Shown piece after piece: positions 1 through 11,733 of a stretch of DNA of 40,791 nt (position 1 is the first letter of the stretch; each line of letters begins with the position of its first letter). A program made the translations under genes and the position numbers. Under the pieces are notes generated by a model. That model saw nothing but the letters and a program-made list of their open reading frames with translations. It made no database searches and was not told the origin of the DNA. The DNA lies in assembly GCA_028866435.1 (NCBI GenBank), contig JAGWIC010000016.1:1-40791 (forward strand), written 5' to 3'. Source of the DNA: Lysobacteraceae bacterium. Lineage in GTDB: Bacteria > Pseudomonadota > Gammaproteobacteria > Xanthomonadales > Rhodanobacteraceae.

Positions 1-25
1 CTTGCGTCGTATGGTTGGTGGACAT
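1..25 (-). CDS. Possible 5' end of a leftward gene (partial, unidentified)
   Basis: An ATG on the minus strand at 25 opens a frame reading MSTNHTTQ up to the window edge. Only eight codons are visible, so no function can be given. The reason for listing it is the good FNR-type promoter at 99-140 that points towards it and has no other target in the window. No strong ribosome binding site is seen. The true start may lie further left. Confidence 0.25.
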
Positions 26-98
26 GCGGTTATTCCCGGTGGTTGGATGATCAGGTGCCTGCCCCGCGTTCACCCCTGCCGGATCAGGCGCTACGGTA

Positions 99-140
99 TT
101 TCTACGCCTGATCGGCGAGCCATGGCTTGACCTCAATCAA
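99..140 (-). promoter_or_regulatory. Anr/FNR box plus -10, leftward promoter
   Basis: The box TTGACCTCAATCAA (127-140) matches TTGAY-N4-RTCAA in both halves. Reading leftward, exactly 22 bp separate it from TAGAAA (complement of 99-104), a 4/6 match to TATAAT. This is class II FNR promoter geometry. It lies downstream of the atpG stop, so it should drive a gene beyond the left edge. Confidence 0.65.
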
Positions 141-190
141 GTTGCGCGATGGAACAACGCCGGGGTGCCGGTGCCGACGGCGCGGCCGGA

Positions 191-1081
191 TCAGCGGGGC
201 GCCTGGTTGAGCGCCTCGAAGCCGGTGATCACGTCAAACAGCTCTTCGTCGATGCCGTTCTGGCGCAAACGGTGGAAGTGGCCATTGAGCGCATCCAGCA
301 AGGCCTCGATGTTCCTGTCGGCGCGTTGCATCGCCGCCAGGCGGCTGGCGTTTTCGCTGGCCAGCGATTCGGCGCAGGCGCGGAAGATCGACACGAACAG
401 GTATTCGCGGATCAGCGCACGCAGCGTGGTGGCGGGATGGCCGAGCACCTCGGGCAGGTTGCGGGTGGGCCAGACCTGTCCGGCCAGCTCGCCTCGCCAT
501 GCCTCGTCCAGCGGCAACAGGCGCCGATTCACCGGCGCGAAGCCGGTGCCGGCCAGCGGCTGGTTGTAGCAGAGGTAGAGCGAGCCGAGCCGGGCCGCCG
601 CCTGCGGCGATTCACTCTCTACCAGGATGTTCCACACCAGCGGGGTGATCGCCTGCACCGAGCCGGGCAGGGCGAACAGGCCGGCCGGGACGATGCCGGC
701 CTCGGTCAGCCGCGCGTGCACCCGTTCGCCGACCGCCCACACCACGGTCCCGCCGCCGAGCGTGGCCAGGGTCTGCAGGGCGTGCCCGGCGACGAGTTCG
801 TTGAACTGGCCGACCAGGCCCTGGTCGGAGCCGAACACCACCATGCCGGCGACGCCGTGTCCGGCCATCGGCGCTGCGCCGCTGCCGACGTTTCGGGCGG
901 CCTGGCGAAAGCACACGCCAAGGCCTTGCTGCACGGTGCGGTAGTAGTCGGACAGGGCCAGCACCGACTGCTCGTACTGGCCGATGCTGGAGGCGGCCAG
1001 CGCTTTCATGCTGCGCACGACCGACTGCAGGTCGGCGGCGCTGCCGATCTTGCGGCGCAGGCTGGCCAGCGAGTCGCTCAT
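191..1081 (-). CDS. atpG: N-ATPase gamma subunit (central stalk)
   Basis: The 296-residue product is the gamma subunit, whose coiled coil forms the rotating shaft linking the catalytic alpha/beta head to the c-ring. The N-terminus ([24 protein letters not shown]) matches the gamma N-terminal helix around the conserved Met-Lys-Ala segment. The C-terminal helix is also recognisable ([20 protein letters not shown]), resembling the 'SEnaaRm.AM..At.Na' signature. The middle is more divergent than in housekeeping gamma subunits, as expected for N-ATPases. The ATG overlaps the atpA stop by four bases (ATGA), implying translational coupling. It is the last gene of the phaC-pta-ackA-atp series; about 50 bp follow before the next promoter signal. 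Confidence 0.9.
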   Translation of the reverse strand: MSDSLASLRRKIGSAADLQSVVRSMKALAASSIGQYEQSVLALSDYYRTVQQGLGVCFRQAARNVGSGAAPMAGHGVAGMVVFGSDQGLVGQFNELVAGHALQTLATLGGGTVVWAVGERVHARLTEAGIVPAGLFALPGSVQAITPLVWNILVESESPQAAARLGSLYLCYNQPLAGTGFAPVNRRLLPLDEAWRGELAGQVWPTRNLPEVLGHPATTLRALIREYLFVSIFRACAESLASENASRLAAMQRADRNIEALLDALNGHFHRLRQNGIDEELFDVITGFEALNQAPR

Positions 1082-2637
1082 GGCGCGCTCGCCTTCGGGT
1101 CCTGGCCGGTCGGCGCAAAGCCGGCCAGCGCCTGGCGGGCCAGCGCGATGACCGCGTCGCGCTCGGCGTCGGCCAGCTTGTGGTCGCTCTCGAAGCGGCG
1201 GCACAGCGCCGCCGGGATCATCGCGGCGGCGTCGCGCACCGCGCGTTCGGCCTGCGCCATCTGCGCCAGCGGCAGCGGATCGAACAGCCGCTGCGACAGC
1301 GCCAGCAGCACCGCGATCTGCGCCGGCACGCCGACCGGCGCCAGTTCGGGCTGCTTGAGACAGGCGCGAATGCGTTCGCCGTGGTCGATGATCCGTCGCG
1401 TGCCGTCGTCGAGGCGGGTACCGAAGCGGGCGAAGTTCTCCAGCTCCTCGAACTGGGCATAGGCGAGCTTGAGGTCGCCGGTGACCGCGCGGTAGGACGG
1501 CCGTTGCGCCTTGCTGCCGACGCGCGATACCGATTTGCCCACGTCGATCGCCGGCAGCACCCCCAGTTCGAACAGCGACGGCGAGAGGTAGATCTGGCCG
1601 TCGGTGATCGAGATCAGGTTGGTCGGGATATAGGCGGAAATGTCCTGCGCCTCGGTCTCGATGATCGGCAGCGCGGTGAGCGAACCGCCGCCGCGTTCGT
1701 CGCTGAGGTGGGTGGCCCGCTCCAGCAGCCGCGAGTGGATGTAGAAGATGTCGCCCGGAAAGGCTTCGCGCCCGGGTGGCCGGCGCAGCAGCAGCGAAAG
1801 CTCGCGGTAGGCGCGGGCGTGCTGGGTGAGGTCGTCGTAGACGATCAGCACGTCGCGCCCGGCCTCCATGAAATGCTCGGCGATGCTGGTCGCGGCATAG
1901 GGCGCGATGTAGACCAGTCCGGGCGCGTCGCTGCCCGCGGCAACCACCACCACGGTGTACTCCATCGCGCCATGCTCGCGCAGGTTGGCGACCACGCGGG
2001 CGACCGACGAGGCGCGCTGGCCGATCGCGCAGTAGATGCACAGCACGTCCTGCCCGCGCTGGTTGAGGATGGTGTCGATCGCGATCGAGGTCTTGCCGGT
2101 CTGGCGGTCGCCGACGACCAGTTCGCGCTGGCCGCGCCCGATCGGTATCAGCGCGTCGACCACCTTCAGCCCGGATTGCAGCGGTATGCCGACCGGCGCG
2201 CGGTCCATGATCGATGCCGCCGGCCGCTCGATCGGCAGCCGCTGGCCGGTGTCGATCGCGGCGCCGCCGTCGAGCGGCCGGCCCAGCGGATCGAGCACCC
2301 GGCCGAGCAGGCCGTCGCCCACCGCGATATCCATGACCCGGCCGGTGCGCCGGACCCGGTCGCCCACCCGCACGCCGGCATGGTCGCCCAGCAACACCAC
2401 GCCGATCCCGTCCTCGTCGAGGTTGAAGGCCATGCCGTAGAGGTCGCCGGGAAACAGCAGCAGCTCGTCCTGGCCGGCGCCGGGCAGGCCGCTGACGCGG
2501 GCGATGCCGGTGACCACCTGGGCGACCGTGCCGGTCTCGCGCAGGGACAGGCCCGGGGTGAACGCCTGCCGCGCCTGGCGCACGCCGGCCAGGGCGCTTT
2601 CGCAGGCGGCCAGCAGGCCGTCGGTCGCGGCGTTCAT
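1078..2637 (-). CDS. atpA: N-ATPase alpha subunit
   Basis: The 519-residue product is the non-catalytic nucleotide-binding subunit of the F1-like head. A beta-barrel N-terminal domain (about 25-95) is followed by the nucleotide-binding domain with Walker [10 protein letters not shown], the segment [15 protein letters not shown], the Walker B region VLIVYDDLT and the arginine-finger context SRVGSKAQ. The C-terminal helical domain follows. Length is normal for alpha. The sequence is clearly alpha rather than beta ([10 protein letters not shown], and [14 protein letters not shown]). It overlaps atpF upstream and atpG downstream by four bases each, typical of a tightly coupled operon. Membership of the N-type rests on gene order and neighbours (atpQ, atpR, no atpH). 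Confidence 0.95.
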   Translation of the reverse strand: MNAATDGLLAACESALAGVRQARQAFTPGLSLRETGTVAQVVTGIARVSGLPGAGQDELLLFPGDLYGMAFNLDEDGIGVVLLGDHAGVRVGDRVRRTGRVMDIAVGDGLLGRVLDPLGRPLDGGAAIDTGQRLPIERPAASIMDRAPVGIPLQSGLKVVDALIPIGRGQRELVVGDRQTGKTSIAIDTILNQRGQDVLCIYCAIGQRASSVARVVANLREHGAMEYTVVVVAAGSDAPGLVYIAPYAATSIAEHFMEAGRDVLIVYDDLTQHARAYRELSLLLRRPPGREAFPGDIFYIHSRLLERATHLSDERGGGSLTALPIIETEAQDISAYIPTNLISITDGQIYLSPSLFELGVLPAIDVGKSVSRVGSKAQRPSYRAVTGDLKLAYAQFEELENFARFGTRLDDGTRRIIDHGERIRACLKQPELAPVGVPAQIAVLLALSQRLFDPLPLAQMAQAERAVRDAAAMIPAALCRRFESDHKLADAERDAVIALARQALAGFAPTGQDPKASAP

Positions 2638-3437
2638 GCGCCGTCCGCCACGGCCGCCGGCGGGCTGCCGGGTGGCTGCTGGTTCTTCTGCAGCAGGCGC
2701 TCGACCTTGTCCGCCAGCTCGCCGAGATAGGCGTCGATGTTCCACGCCACGAGCTGCCCGTCGACGCTCAGCTCGATGCCGCCGATCAGCCGCTCGTCGG
2801 TGTCGAAGCGCAACGGCGCATCGCTGCCGAACTGCTGCAGCAAGGCCTGCTGAAGCGCCGCCCGTTCCGCCGCCGGCAGTTCGAACGCGGTGCGCACGCG
2901 CGCCGCCTCGTTGCGCTCGGCCAGCGCCTGGCCGAGGCGGGCGTGGGCGGTCGGGTCGAGTTGCGCCAGGCGGCGGATGAACTCCGCCGTGGCAGCGGCT
3001 TCCAGGCTGGTCGAGGCCAGCTCGGCGAGGGTCTTGCGCGCGATCGCGAACACTTCCTGGCGGGTCTGCTGCTGGATCGCGCGGTTGAAGTCCTGCGCCT
3101 CGCTGCGCAGCTGCTGCTGGCGCGCGGCCAGCAGCGCGGCGGCGGCGGCGCGGGCTTCGTCGAGCAGCCGCCGGCGTTCGGCGGCGGCCTCGTCGGTGGC
3201 CTGGGCCAGCAGCGCCGCCCGCTGCCGGTCGAAGGCGTCGTTGCGCTGGCGCAACGCATCGCGCTCCTGGCTGGCTTCGGCCTGCTTCGCGGCCGCGTTC
3301 GCCAGTTCCTGCGCGATGCGCTGTTCGCGCGCGTCGATCGCATCGAGCACGGGCCGATACAGGAACCGCTTCATCAACCACACCAGGATGAGGAAGTTCA
3401 GCACCTGCGCGGCGACGGTGAACCAGTCGATCAGCAT
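2634..3437 (-). CDS. atpF: N-ATPase b subunit with a delta-like C-terminal domain
   Basis: The 267-residue product is much longer than a usual b subunit (about 156). Residues 1-22 form the single membrane helix ([22 protein letters not shown]), followed by a long charged Ala/Arg/Glu-rich coiled coil to about residue 150. The C-terminal part (about 150-250) contains [20 protein letters not shown] and then [14 protein letters not shown] (217-230), which strongly resembles the delta/OSCP C-terminal signature (LIGG-hydrophobic-x-G). This explains the missing atpH in the cluster: one chain appears to serve as both b stator and delta. It overlaps atpA by four bases and starts five bases after atpE. 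The delta-like reading is from visible sequence similarity; function is inferred. Confidence 0.9.
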   Translation of the reverse strand: MLIDWFTVAAQVLNFLILVWLMKRFLYRPVLDAIDAREQRIAQELANAAAKQAEASQERDALRQRNDAFDRQRAALLAQATDEAAAERRRLLDEARAAAAALLAARQQQLRSEAQDFNRAIQQQTRQEVFAIARKTLAELASTSLEAAATAEFIRRLAQLDPTAHARLGQALAERNEAARVRTAFELPAAERAALQQALLQQFGSDAPLRFDTDERLIGGIELSVDGQLVAWNIDAYLGELADKVERLLQKNQQPPGSPPAAVADGA

Positions 3438-3441
3438 GGCC

Positions 3442-3723
3442 CTACTTCCCGGCGACCTGGGCCAGCACGTGGTTCCAGAACGGGTTGGCGAACAGCAGGA
3501 TCATCGAGACCACGAAACAGTAGATGGCGATGGATTCGATCATCGCCAGGCCGACGAACAAGGTGCGGGTGATGGTCGAGGCGCTGTCGGGCTGTTGCGC
3601 CAGCGAACTGAGCGCGGAGGCGACGGCGCGCCCTTCGCCGAGGGCGGGGCCGATGCTGCCCAGGGCGATGGTGAGGCCGGCGGTGAGGATCGAGGCGACG
3701 GCGATGAAGGTCATGCTGTCCAT
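3442..3723 (-). CDS. atpE: N-ATPase c subunit (rotor ring)
   Basis: The 93-residue product is a two-helix hairpin. Helix 1 carries the Gly-rich stretch GSIGPALGEGRA with Glu30 at the position that is Gln in Na+-binding F-type c subunits. The polar loop is AQQPD. Helix 2 carries the ion carboxylate Glu63 in the motif IESIAIY, with Ser64 and Tyr68 at Na+-coordinating positions. Two membrane carboxylates plus ES..Y fit the N-ATPase pattern first proposed as Na+-translocating. However, the c-ring of the Burkholderia pseudomallei N-ATPase was reported as proton-specific, so the ion cannot be settled from sequence. It lies between atpB and atpF with short gaps. Confidence 0.95.
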   Translation of the reverse strand: MDSMTFIAVASILTAGLTIALGSIGPALGEGRAVASALSSLAQQPDSASTITRTLFVGLAMIESIAIYCFVVSMILLFANPFWNHVLAQVAGK

Positions 3724-3757
3724 GGTGGGTTCCCTGCTGGGTCTGGCTGGTGGGGGT

Positions 3758-4459
3758 TCATGGCGAGTCCGCTGCGGGCGGAACCGCTGCCGGCTCGCGC
3801 GTGCGCATGGCGGCGGCGATGTAGACGGCGGCGAGGATGCTGAAGATGTACGCCTGGACCATGCCGGTGAGCAGCCCGAGCACGGTCATCAGCGCCGGAA
3901 ACAGGAACGGGGTGATGGTCAGCAGGATGCCGATGATCATCACCCCGCTCATCATGTTGCCGAACAGGCGCACGGCCAGCGCCAGCGTCCGCGACAGTTC
4001 GCTGACGATGTTGAACGGCAGCATGACGAAGGTGGGCTCCAGGTAGGACTTGAGGTAGGCCGCCAGGCCCTGGTCGCGGATGCCGAACAGCGGTACCGCC
4101 ACGAACACGCACAGGGCGAGCGCGGCGGTGGTGGAGAGCGAGCCGGTCGGCGGCTCGTAGCCGGGAATCACCGTGCACAGGTTGGCCACGGCGATGAACA
4201 GGAACAAGGTGCCGAGAAAGCCGAGGTAGCGCGCCGGTTGCGGCAGGCCCACCTCGGCGATCTGCTGCTGGATGCCGAGCACGATGATTTCCAGCGCGTT
4301 GTGCCAGCGCGAGCGCTGCGCTTGCGCGCCGAGCCCGCGGGTGAGCAGCCGCGCGCCGAGCACCATGAGCAGCATCAGCGCCCAGGTGAAGACGATGGTG
4401 CCGTTGAGCTTGATCCAGCCGTACTGCCAGAAGACCAGTTGATCGGTACTAAGGTGCAT
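3758..4459 (-). CDS. atpB: N-ATPase a subunit (ion channel stator)
   Basis: The 233-residue, multi-helix inner-membrane protein is subunit a, which forms the two half-channels beside the c-ring. The stator arginine is Arg164 in LAVRLFGNMM, equivalent to the family's essential arginine in the RLFGN motif. A second arginine, Arg157, lies seven residues earlier in ELSRTLALAV. NLCTVIPGYEPPTGSLSTT is the conserved loop and helix that precede it. The N-terminus is short and has no cleavable signal peptide. The start overlaps the end of atpR by 11 bases; the stop lies 34 bases before atpE. Confidence 0.93.
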   Translation of the reverse strand: MHLSTDQLVFWQYGWIKLNGTIVFTWALMLLMVLGARLLTRGLGAQAQRSRWHNALEIIVLGIQQQIAEVGLPQPARYLGFLGTLFLFIAVANLCTVIPGYEPPTGSLSTTAALALCVFVAVPLFGIRDQGLAAYLKSYLEPTFVMLPFNIVSELSRTLALAVRLFGNMMSGVMIIGILLTITPFLFPALMTVLGLLTGMVQAYIFSILAAVYIAAAMRTREPAAVPPAADSP

Positions 4460-4757
4460 CGGCCTGCTCCTTCGACGTTTCGTCGACCGTAGCGACCCGG
4501 ACCAGCCGGGTCACGCCCGCGCGGCCGACGACCAGCCCGAGCAGGCAGGCCAGCAGCCGCCGCCAGTCGCCGCCGCCCACCAGCAGCAGGCCGCCCATGA
4601 GCACCCCCATGCGCAGCAGCAGGCTGCCCAGGAACCACAGCGCCGGTTGCCGCGCCACTAGGCCGCGGCGCACCGTCCACCACAGCCCGCCAAAGAAGAA
4701 CAGGCCCAGTGCGATACCGGCCAGGGCGGCCAGCGCCCACGCGATCAGCTCATGCAT
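4449..4757 (-). CDS. atpR: N-ATPase accessory membrane protein AtpR
   Basis: The 102-residue product has three hydrophobic segments (about 3-25, 40-62 and 66-82) and a short charged tail. It is recognised mainly by position between atpQ and atpB, which is diagnostic of N-ATPase operons. An arginine sits inside the second hydrophobic stretch (LLLRMGVLMGG), unusual for a membrane helix and in keeping with a proposed interaction of AtpR with the c-ring carboxylates. The start ATGCATGAGCTG is chosen because it overlaps the atpQ stop by eight bases and leaves a complete first helix. The molecular role of AtpR is not established. Confidence 0.85.
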   Translation of the reverse strand: MHELIAWALAALAGIALGLFFFGGLWWTVRRGLVARQPALWFLGSLLLRMGVLMGGLLLVGGGDWRRLLACLLGLVVGRAGVTRLVRVATVDETSKEQADAP

Positions 4758-5084
4758 CGTCGTCCTCCGCGTGGTCGTGCATGGCGCGGTCCTCCTTGGC
4801 CACCCAGCGCCAGGCGTTGAAACAGCCCAGGACCAGGCCCGCCACCAGCAGCGCCAGGGTCCAGGCATGCTTGCCGGGGTAGTGCCTGTCGAGCCAGATG
4901 CCGATCGCGGCGCCGGCCAGGGTGGGCACCGCCACCGACCAGCCAACCAGTCCCATCATGCCCAGCCCGAACCAGACGCCGGCGGCGCCGCGGCGGCGCG
5001 CCCGGAGCTTGCGGCGGGCCTTGTCGCCGACCTGGTCGGCCAGTGTCCGGTCGGCGTCCGGCCGCGGGCGCGCAGGCTGGCGGT

Positions 5085-5088
<4 letters not shown>
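4750..5088 (-). CDS. atpQ: N-ATPase accessory protein AtpQ (AtpI-like)
   Basis: The 112-residue product has a basic cytoplasmic N-terminus (about 1-34), then two membrane helices (about 36-63 and 73-92) joined by a short IWLDRHYPGKH loop. It ends in an acidic, His-rich tail. The helix-GxWLD-helix layout is that of the AtpI/ATPase-gene-1 family, thought to help c-ring assembly or magnesium handling. The ATG overlaps the atpC stop by four bases. The position between atpC and atpR is the N-ATPase hallmark; housekeeping operons put atpI first. Confidence 0.87.
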
Positions 5089-8108
<3,020 letters not shown>

Positions 8109-8110
8109 GC

Positions 8111-9538
8111 TCACTCCCCCGCCACGGCCGGGCGCGCCGCACGGGCGCGCGCGACCAGTACCGCCACCGCGCACGAGGCCACCCGGGTGCGCGGCGAGTC
8201 GGCGCGGCTGGTCAGGATGATCGGCACCCGGGCGCCCATGACGATGCCGGCGGCGTCGGCGCCGGCGAGAAAGGTGAGCTGCTTGGCCAGCATGTTGCCG
8301 GACTCCAGGTCCGGCACCATCAGGATGTCGGCGAGGCCGGCCACCGTCGATACGATGCCTTTCTCGCGCGCCGCCTCCGGGCTGATCGCATTGTCGAAGG
8401 CCAGCGGGCCGTCGACCACGCCGCCGGTGATCTGGCCGCGTTCGGCCATCTTGCACAGCGCGGCGGCGTCCACCGTCGAGGGAATCGCCGGGTTCACCGT
8501 TTCCACCGCGGAGAGCACCGCCACGCGGGGCTTGCCGATGCCCATGATCCGGGCCAGGTCGATCGCGTTCTGGATGATGTCGCGCTTGTCGAGCAGGCTG
8601 GGCGCGATGTTGATGGCCGCGTCGGTCACCAGCAGCGGCCGCGCATAGTCGGGGACGTCCATCAGGTAGACGTGGCTGAGCCGACGCTCCGTACGCAGGC
8701 CGGCGTCGGCGGCAACCACGGCGTGCATCAGTTCGTCGGTGTGCAGCGATCCCTTCATCAGCAGCCGTGCCTCGCCCTGGCGCACCAGCGCCACCGCGGC
8801 GGCGGCCGCGGCATGGCTGTGCGGCGCATCGACCAGGCGCAAGCCGCCGATGTCCAGCCGGGCCTGCCTGGCCGCGGCCTGGATCCTGGCGCTGGGGCCT
8901 ACCAGGATGGGGATGATCAGGCCGGCCCTGGCCGCCTCCAGCGCGGCACCGAGGGATACGTCGTCGCAGGGATGGACCACGGCGGTCGGCAGCGATGCGC
9001 CGAAAGCCGCGTGCGCCATCAGCTCGCGGAAGCGGTCGTGGGTGCCCATGCGGATGTCGGGCAGTTCGATCCGCGGTCGGCGGATCTTCTCCAGCGGGGC
9101 CTTGACCTCGGCGGTGCCGAGAATCACGTCTTCGCCCTTCTGGTTGCTGCAGCGGCAGTCGAAGATGATCCGCTGCCTGCTGGCGATCTTTTCCCTGACG
9201 GTGACGGTGACGGTAATGGTGTCGCCCAGGCCGACCGGCGCCTGGAAGTGCAGGTCCTGGGAGAGATAGATCGTGCCCGGTCCCGGCAACTCGGTGCCCA
9301 GCACGGTCGACACCAGGGTGCCGCCCCACATGCCGTGGGCGACCACCCGGTGGAACATGTCGGTGCGGGCGTAGGCGGGGTCCATGTGCGCCGGGTTGAC
9401 GTCGCCGGACATCGCCGCGAACAGCTCGATGTCGCGCTGGTTGAGGGTGCGCACGAGGCTGGCGTGGTCGCCGACCTGGATTTCGTCGAAGGTACGGTTC
9501 TCGATGAAGCCGTTGCTGGCGGCCGGCAGTGCATTCAT
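8111..9538 (-). CDS. MaoC hydratase-phosphate acyltransferase fusion
   Basis: The 475-residue protein has two domains. Residues about 1-140 are a MaoC/hot-dog (R)-enoyl-CoA hydratase-like domain (NRTFDEIQVGDHASL; the hydratase motif FAAMSGDVNPAHMDPAYA with Asp and His; VVAHGMWGG). Residues about 165-475 are a phosphate acetyl/butyryl transferase (MKGSLHTDELMHAV, DAAINIAPSLLDKRDIIQNA, LTFLAGADAAGIVMGARVPIILTSRAD). Such fusions are a known family annotated as enoyl-CoA hydratase/phosphate acetyltransferase. The hydratase half could link crotonyl-CoA with (R)-3-hydroxybutyryl-CoA; the transferase half would make acyl phosphate for AckA. The start at 9538 is the likely one; an ATG at 9568 overlapping phaC is possible. 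It lies between phaC and ackA. Confidence 0.88.
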   Translation of the reverse strand: MNALPAASNGFIENRTFDEIQVGDHASLVRTLNQRDIELFAAMSGDVNPAHMDPAYARTDMFHRVVAHGMWGGTLVSTVLGTELPGPGTIYLSQDLHFQAPVGLGDTITVTVTVREKIASRQRIIFDCRCSNQKGEDVILGTAEVKAPLEKIRRPRIELPDIRMGTHDRFRELMAHAAFGASLPTAVVHPCDDVSLGAALEAARAGLIIPILVGPSARIQAAARQARLDIGGLRLVDAPHSHAAAAAAVALVRQGEARLLMKGSLHTDELMHAVVAADAGLRTERRLSHVYLMDVPDYARPLLVTDAAINIAPSLLDKRDIIQNAIDLARIMGIGKPRVAVLSAVETVNPAIPSTVDAAALCKMAERGQITGGVVDGPLAFDNAISPEAAREKGIVSTVAGLADILMVPDLESGNMLAKQLTFLAGADAAGIVMGARVPIILTSRADSPRTRVASCAVAVLVARARAARPAVAGE

Positions 9539-9551
9539 GGGGAGGGCTCGT

Positions 9552-11324
9552 TCATGGCGCGAGGACATAGCTGCCGGGGGCGTCCGACAGCGCGGGGTAA
9601 CCGGCGCCCGGGTTGCCCAGGGCGGGTGGGGCGAGCGGCGGCTTGCTGCGCTGGTCCAGCCAGGCCACCCAGCGCGGCCACCACGAGCCCTCGTTGACGG
9701 CGGCCGCGGCGAACCACTGGTCGGGGCCGACGTAGCGGCCCTCGGCCCGGCGCAGGCAGAACCGGTAATGGCGATGCGGGTGGCCCGGTTCGCTGACGAT
9801 GCCCGCGTTGTGGCCGCCGGAGGTCAGCGCGAAGGCGATCTCGCCGTCGTTGAGCAGGTGCATCTTGTAGACCGAGTGCCAGGGTGCGACGTGGTCGGTC
9901 TCGGTGCCCACCAGGAAGATCGGCAGCTTGATGTCGGCGATCGAGACCGGCCGGCCGTCGACCATGAAGCGGCCTTCCGCCAGGCGGTTTTCCAGGTACA
10001 TCCAGCGCAGGTATTCGCCGTGCATGCGCGCCGGCATGCGGGTGCCGTCGGCATTCCAGGTCATCAGGTCGCTGGTCGGCGCCGGCCGGCCGAGCAGGTA
10101 GTTGTTGATCATCTTCGACCAGACCAGGTCGTTGGAACGGAGCATCTGGAAGGCGCCGGCCATCTGGCGGCTGTCGAGGTAGCCCTGGCTGGCCATCAGG
10201 TCGTTGAGGAAACTCAGCTGGTCCTCGCTGATGAACAACTGCAGCTCGCCGGCCTCGGTGAAATCCACCTGCGCGGCGAGCAGGCTGAGGCTGGCCAGGC
10301 GATCGTCGCCATCGCGCGCCATCGCCGCGGCGGCGATCGTCAGCAGGGTGCCGCCGAGACAGTAGCCGCAGCCGTGGATGCGGGTGGCGCCGGTGATCGC
10401 CTGCACCGCGTCGAGTGCCGCCATCGGCCCGTTGACGCGGTAGTCGTCGAACGAGACCTCGCGCATGGAGGCATCGGGGTTGCGCCAGGAAATGGCGAAC
10501 ACGGTGTAACCCTGGCCGACCAGGTGGCGGATCAGCGAGTTGTGCGGCGACAGGTCGAGGATGTAGTACTTCATGATCCAGGCGGGAACCACCAGGATCG
10601 GTTCCGGATGCACCGCCCCGGTGCTCGGGCTGTACTGGATCAGTTCGATCAGCTCGTTGCGGAACACCACCTTGCCGGGCGTGGTGGCGAGGTCGCGCCC
10701 GACCTGCAGTTCATGATCGGCCGGCGCGCCGCCCGACTGGCGTTGCACGTCCTTGAGGAATTCCTTCATGCCGGCGACCAGGTTGCCGCCGGACTGTTGC
10801 ACGGTCGCGTCGATCACCTGCGGGTTTAGCCAGGGAAAGTTGGACGGCGACAGCAGGTCGAGCCACTGGCGCGCCGCGAAGCCGACGATCCGCGCGCTGT
10901 GCGGGTTGACCCCCGCGGCCGGCTCGACCGCATGGGTCCACCATTCCTCCAGCAGCAGGAAGCTCTGTTGCAGCAGGCGGAACGGCGGCTGCTGCCAGGC
11001 CGGGTCGTCGAAGCGGTGATCGCGCGGCTGCGGCGCGATGACGTGCCGGCCGGCCAGTGCCTGGGTCCAGCGCGCGAACTGCTCGATCGCCGCCTGGGTC
11101 AGTGCCGCCCGCCTGAAGGGGTTGTTGGCCAGGTGCGCGCTCCAGTCGAGGTAACCCAGCCACAGCGCGCTCGGCGAGAGGCCCAGGGTGAGCTTGGCTT
11201 CGGCGGCGTGAAGCACGCTGTCCGGATCGCAGTGGCCGGCGAGCGGCGAATCCGCGGCGGCTGTCGCGGCCGGCGGGGCGGGCGTCCTGCTGCGGGTTCT
11301 GTCCGACTTCGGTCGCGCATTCAT
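9552..11324 (-). CDS. phaC: Polyhydroxyalkanoate synthase (class I type)
   Basis: The 590-residue enzyme polymerises (R)-3-hydroxyacyl-CoA into PHA at the granule surface. The lipase-like box GYCLGG carries the catalytic Cys322. Asp477 (TETDHVAPW) and His505 (SGGHNAGIV) complete the triad. The PhaC N-terminal region is visible (NPFRRAALTQAAIEQFARW, FPWLNPQVIDATVQQSGGN), as are VVPAWIMKYYILDLSPHNSL and VFAISWRNPD. The start at 11324 has AGGAAG seven bases upstream; an earlier ATG at 11387 would add 21 residues and has less support. The size fits class I, which acts without PhaE. It heads the operon, 116 bp from an Anr-type promoter, and is followed by the MaoC-Pta fusion. Confidence 0.93.
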   Translation of the reverse strand: MNARPKSDRTRSRTPAPPAATAAADSPLAGHCDPDSVLHAAEAKLTLGLSPSALWLGYLDWSAHLANNPFRRAALTQAAIEQFARWTQALAGRHVIAPQPRDHRFDDPAWQQPPFRLLQQSFLLLEEWWTHAVEPAAGVNPHSARIVGFAARQWLDLLSPSNFPWLNPQVIDATVQQSGGNLVAGMKEFLKDVQRQSGGAPADHELQVGRDLATTPGKVVFRNELIELIQYSPSTGAVHPEPILVVPAWIMKYYILDLSPHNSLIRHLVGQGYTVFAISWRNPDASMREVSFDDYRVNGPMAALDAVQAITGATRIHGCGYCLGGTLLTIAAAAMARDGDDRLASLSLLAAQVDFTEAGELQLFISEDQLSFLNDLMASQGYLDSRQMAGAFQMLRSNDLVWSKMINNYLLGRPAPTSDLMTWNADGTRMPARMHGEYLRWMYLENRLAEGRFMVDGRPVSIADIKLPIFLVGTETDHVAPWHSVYKMHLLNDGEIAFALTSGGHNAGIVSEPGHPHRHYRFCLRRAEGRYVGPDQWFAAAAVNEGSWWPRWVAWLDQRSKPPLAPPALGNPGAGYPALSDAPGSYVLAP

Positions 11325-11411
11325 GCCTTCGCTTCCTGTGGGGATGGCTTGCACGGTGACTGGCTGCGACAGTGGCGATGCAGCCAATCGGTCCCGCCAA
11401 GCCGCGCGATC

Positions 11412-11453
11412 ATTCTGGATGACCGGCCCGGCCCTCCCATTGATTCAAGTCAA
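11412..11453 (-). promoter_or_regulatory. Anr/FNR promoter of the phaC-pta-ackA-atp operon
   Basis: The box TTGATTCAAGTCAA (11440-11453) fits TTGAY-N4-RTCAA. On the minus strand it is followed after exactly 22 bp by CAGAAT (complement of 11412-11417), a 4/6 match to TATAAT. The ompW promoter has the identical CAGAAT at the same 22-bp distance. It predicts a start of transcription near 11405 and a leader of about 80 bases before phaC. It lies in the 442-bp phaC-hsp20 intergenic region, which also holds the hsp20 promoter and leader. Confidence 0.75.
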
Positions 11454-11612
11454 TGGACGATGCCGTTGTTGCGGGAGGCCGGCTTCCGGTTCCGCTACGC
11501 GGCCTTTCGTCACGCGCTTTTCATGCTTCCGCCCGGCCGACCTTCCGGCAACGACGGTTGCCGGTGACGGACCGGGTCTTCGCTGCCCGTTCGCCGTGCC
11601 GGTCGGACGGGA

Positions 11613-11654
11613 TTGACCTGCGTCAACAACTCGCCCCGGGCATGCGCGTACGCT
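11613..11654 (+). promoter_or_regulatory. Anr/FNR promoter of hsp20
   Basis: The box TTGACCTGCGTCAA (11613-11626) is a perfect TTGAC/GTCAA palindrome. Exactly 22 bp downstream lies TACGCT (11649-11654), keeping the TA...T core of a -10 element. No good hexamer is found at the same distance on the other side, so it should face hsp20. The predicted leader is about 105 bases. Confidence 0.7.
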
Positions 11655-11668
11655 CAAGCGGCTAACCG

Positions 11669-11733
11669 TTCATGCACCCGCAGCCTGTTCTCGATCGTGA
11701 CGTGGCGCAGCGTTACCCCCGACGGTGCATGAA
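11669..11733 (+). other. Inverted repeat in the hsp20 leader
   Basis: TTCATGCACC (11669-11678) and GGTGCATGAA (11724-11733) are perfect 10-bp complements separated by 45 bases. They lie within the predicted 5' leader, 33 bases before the hsp20 start. Small heat-shock genes often carry RNA thermometers, so a structured leader is plausible, but the Shine-Dalgarno GAGGAG is outside this stem and I do not see a clear ROSE or fourU element. Confidence 0.4.

Noticed and set aside
149..1462. Long open frame on the plus strand across atpG/atpA
   Set aside because: Codes antisense to clearly identified ATPase genes; its composition (Gly/Ala/Arg/Gln-rich, low complexity) is that of a GC-rich shadow frame.
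8111..9538. The MaoC-phosphate acyltransferase fusion as a new architecture
   Set aside because: Such fusions form a known family annotated as bifunctional enoyl-CoA hydratase/phosphate acetyltransferase; only the operon context is unusual.
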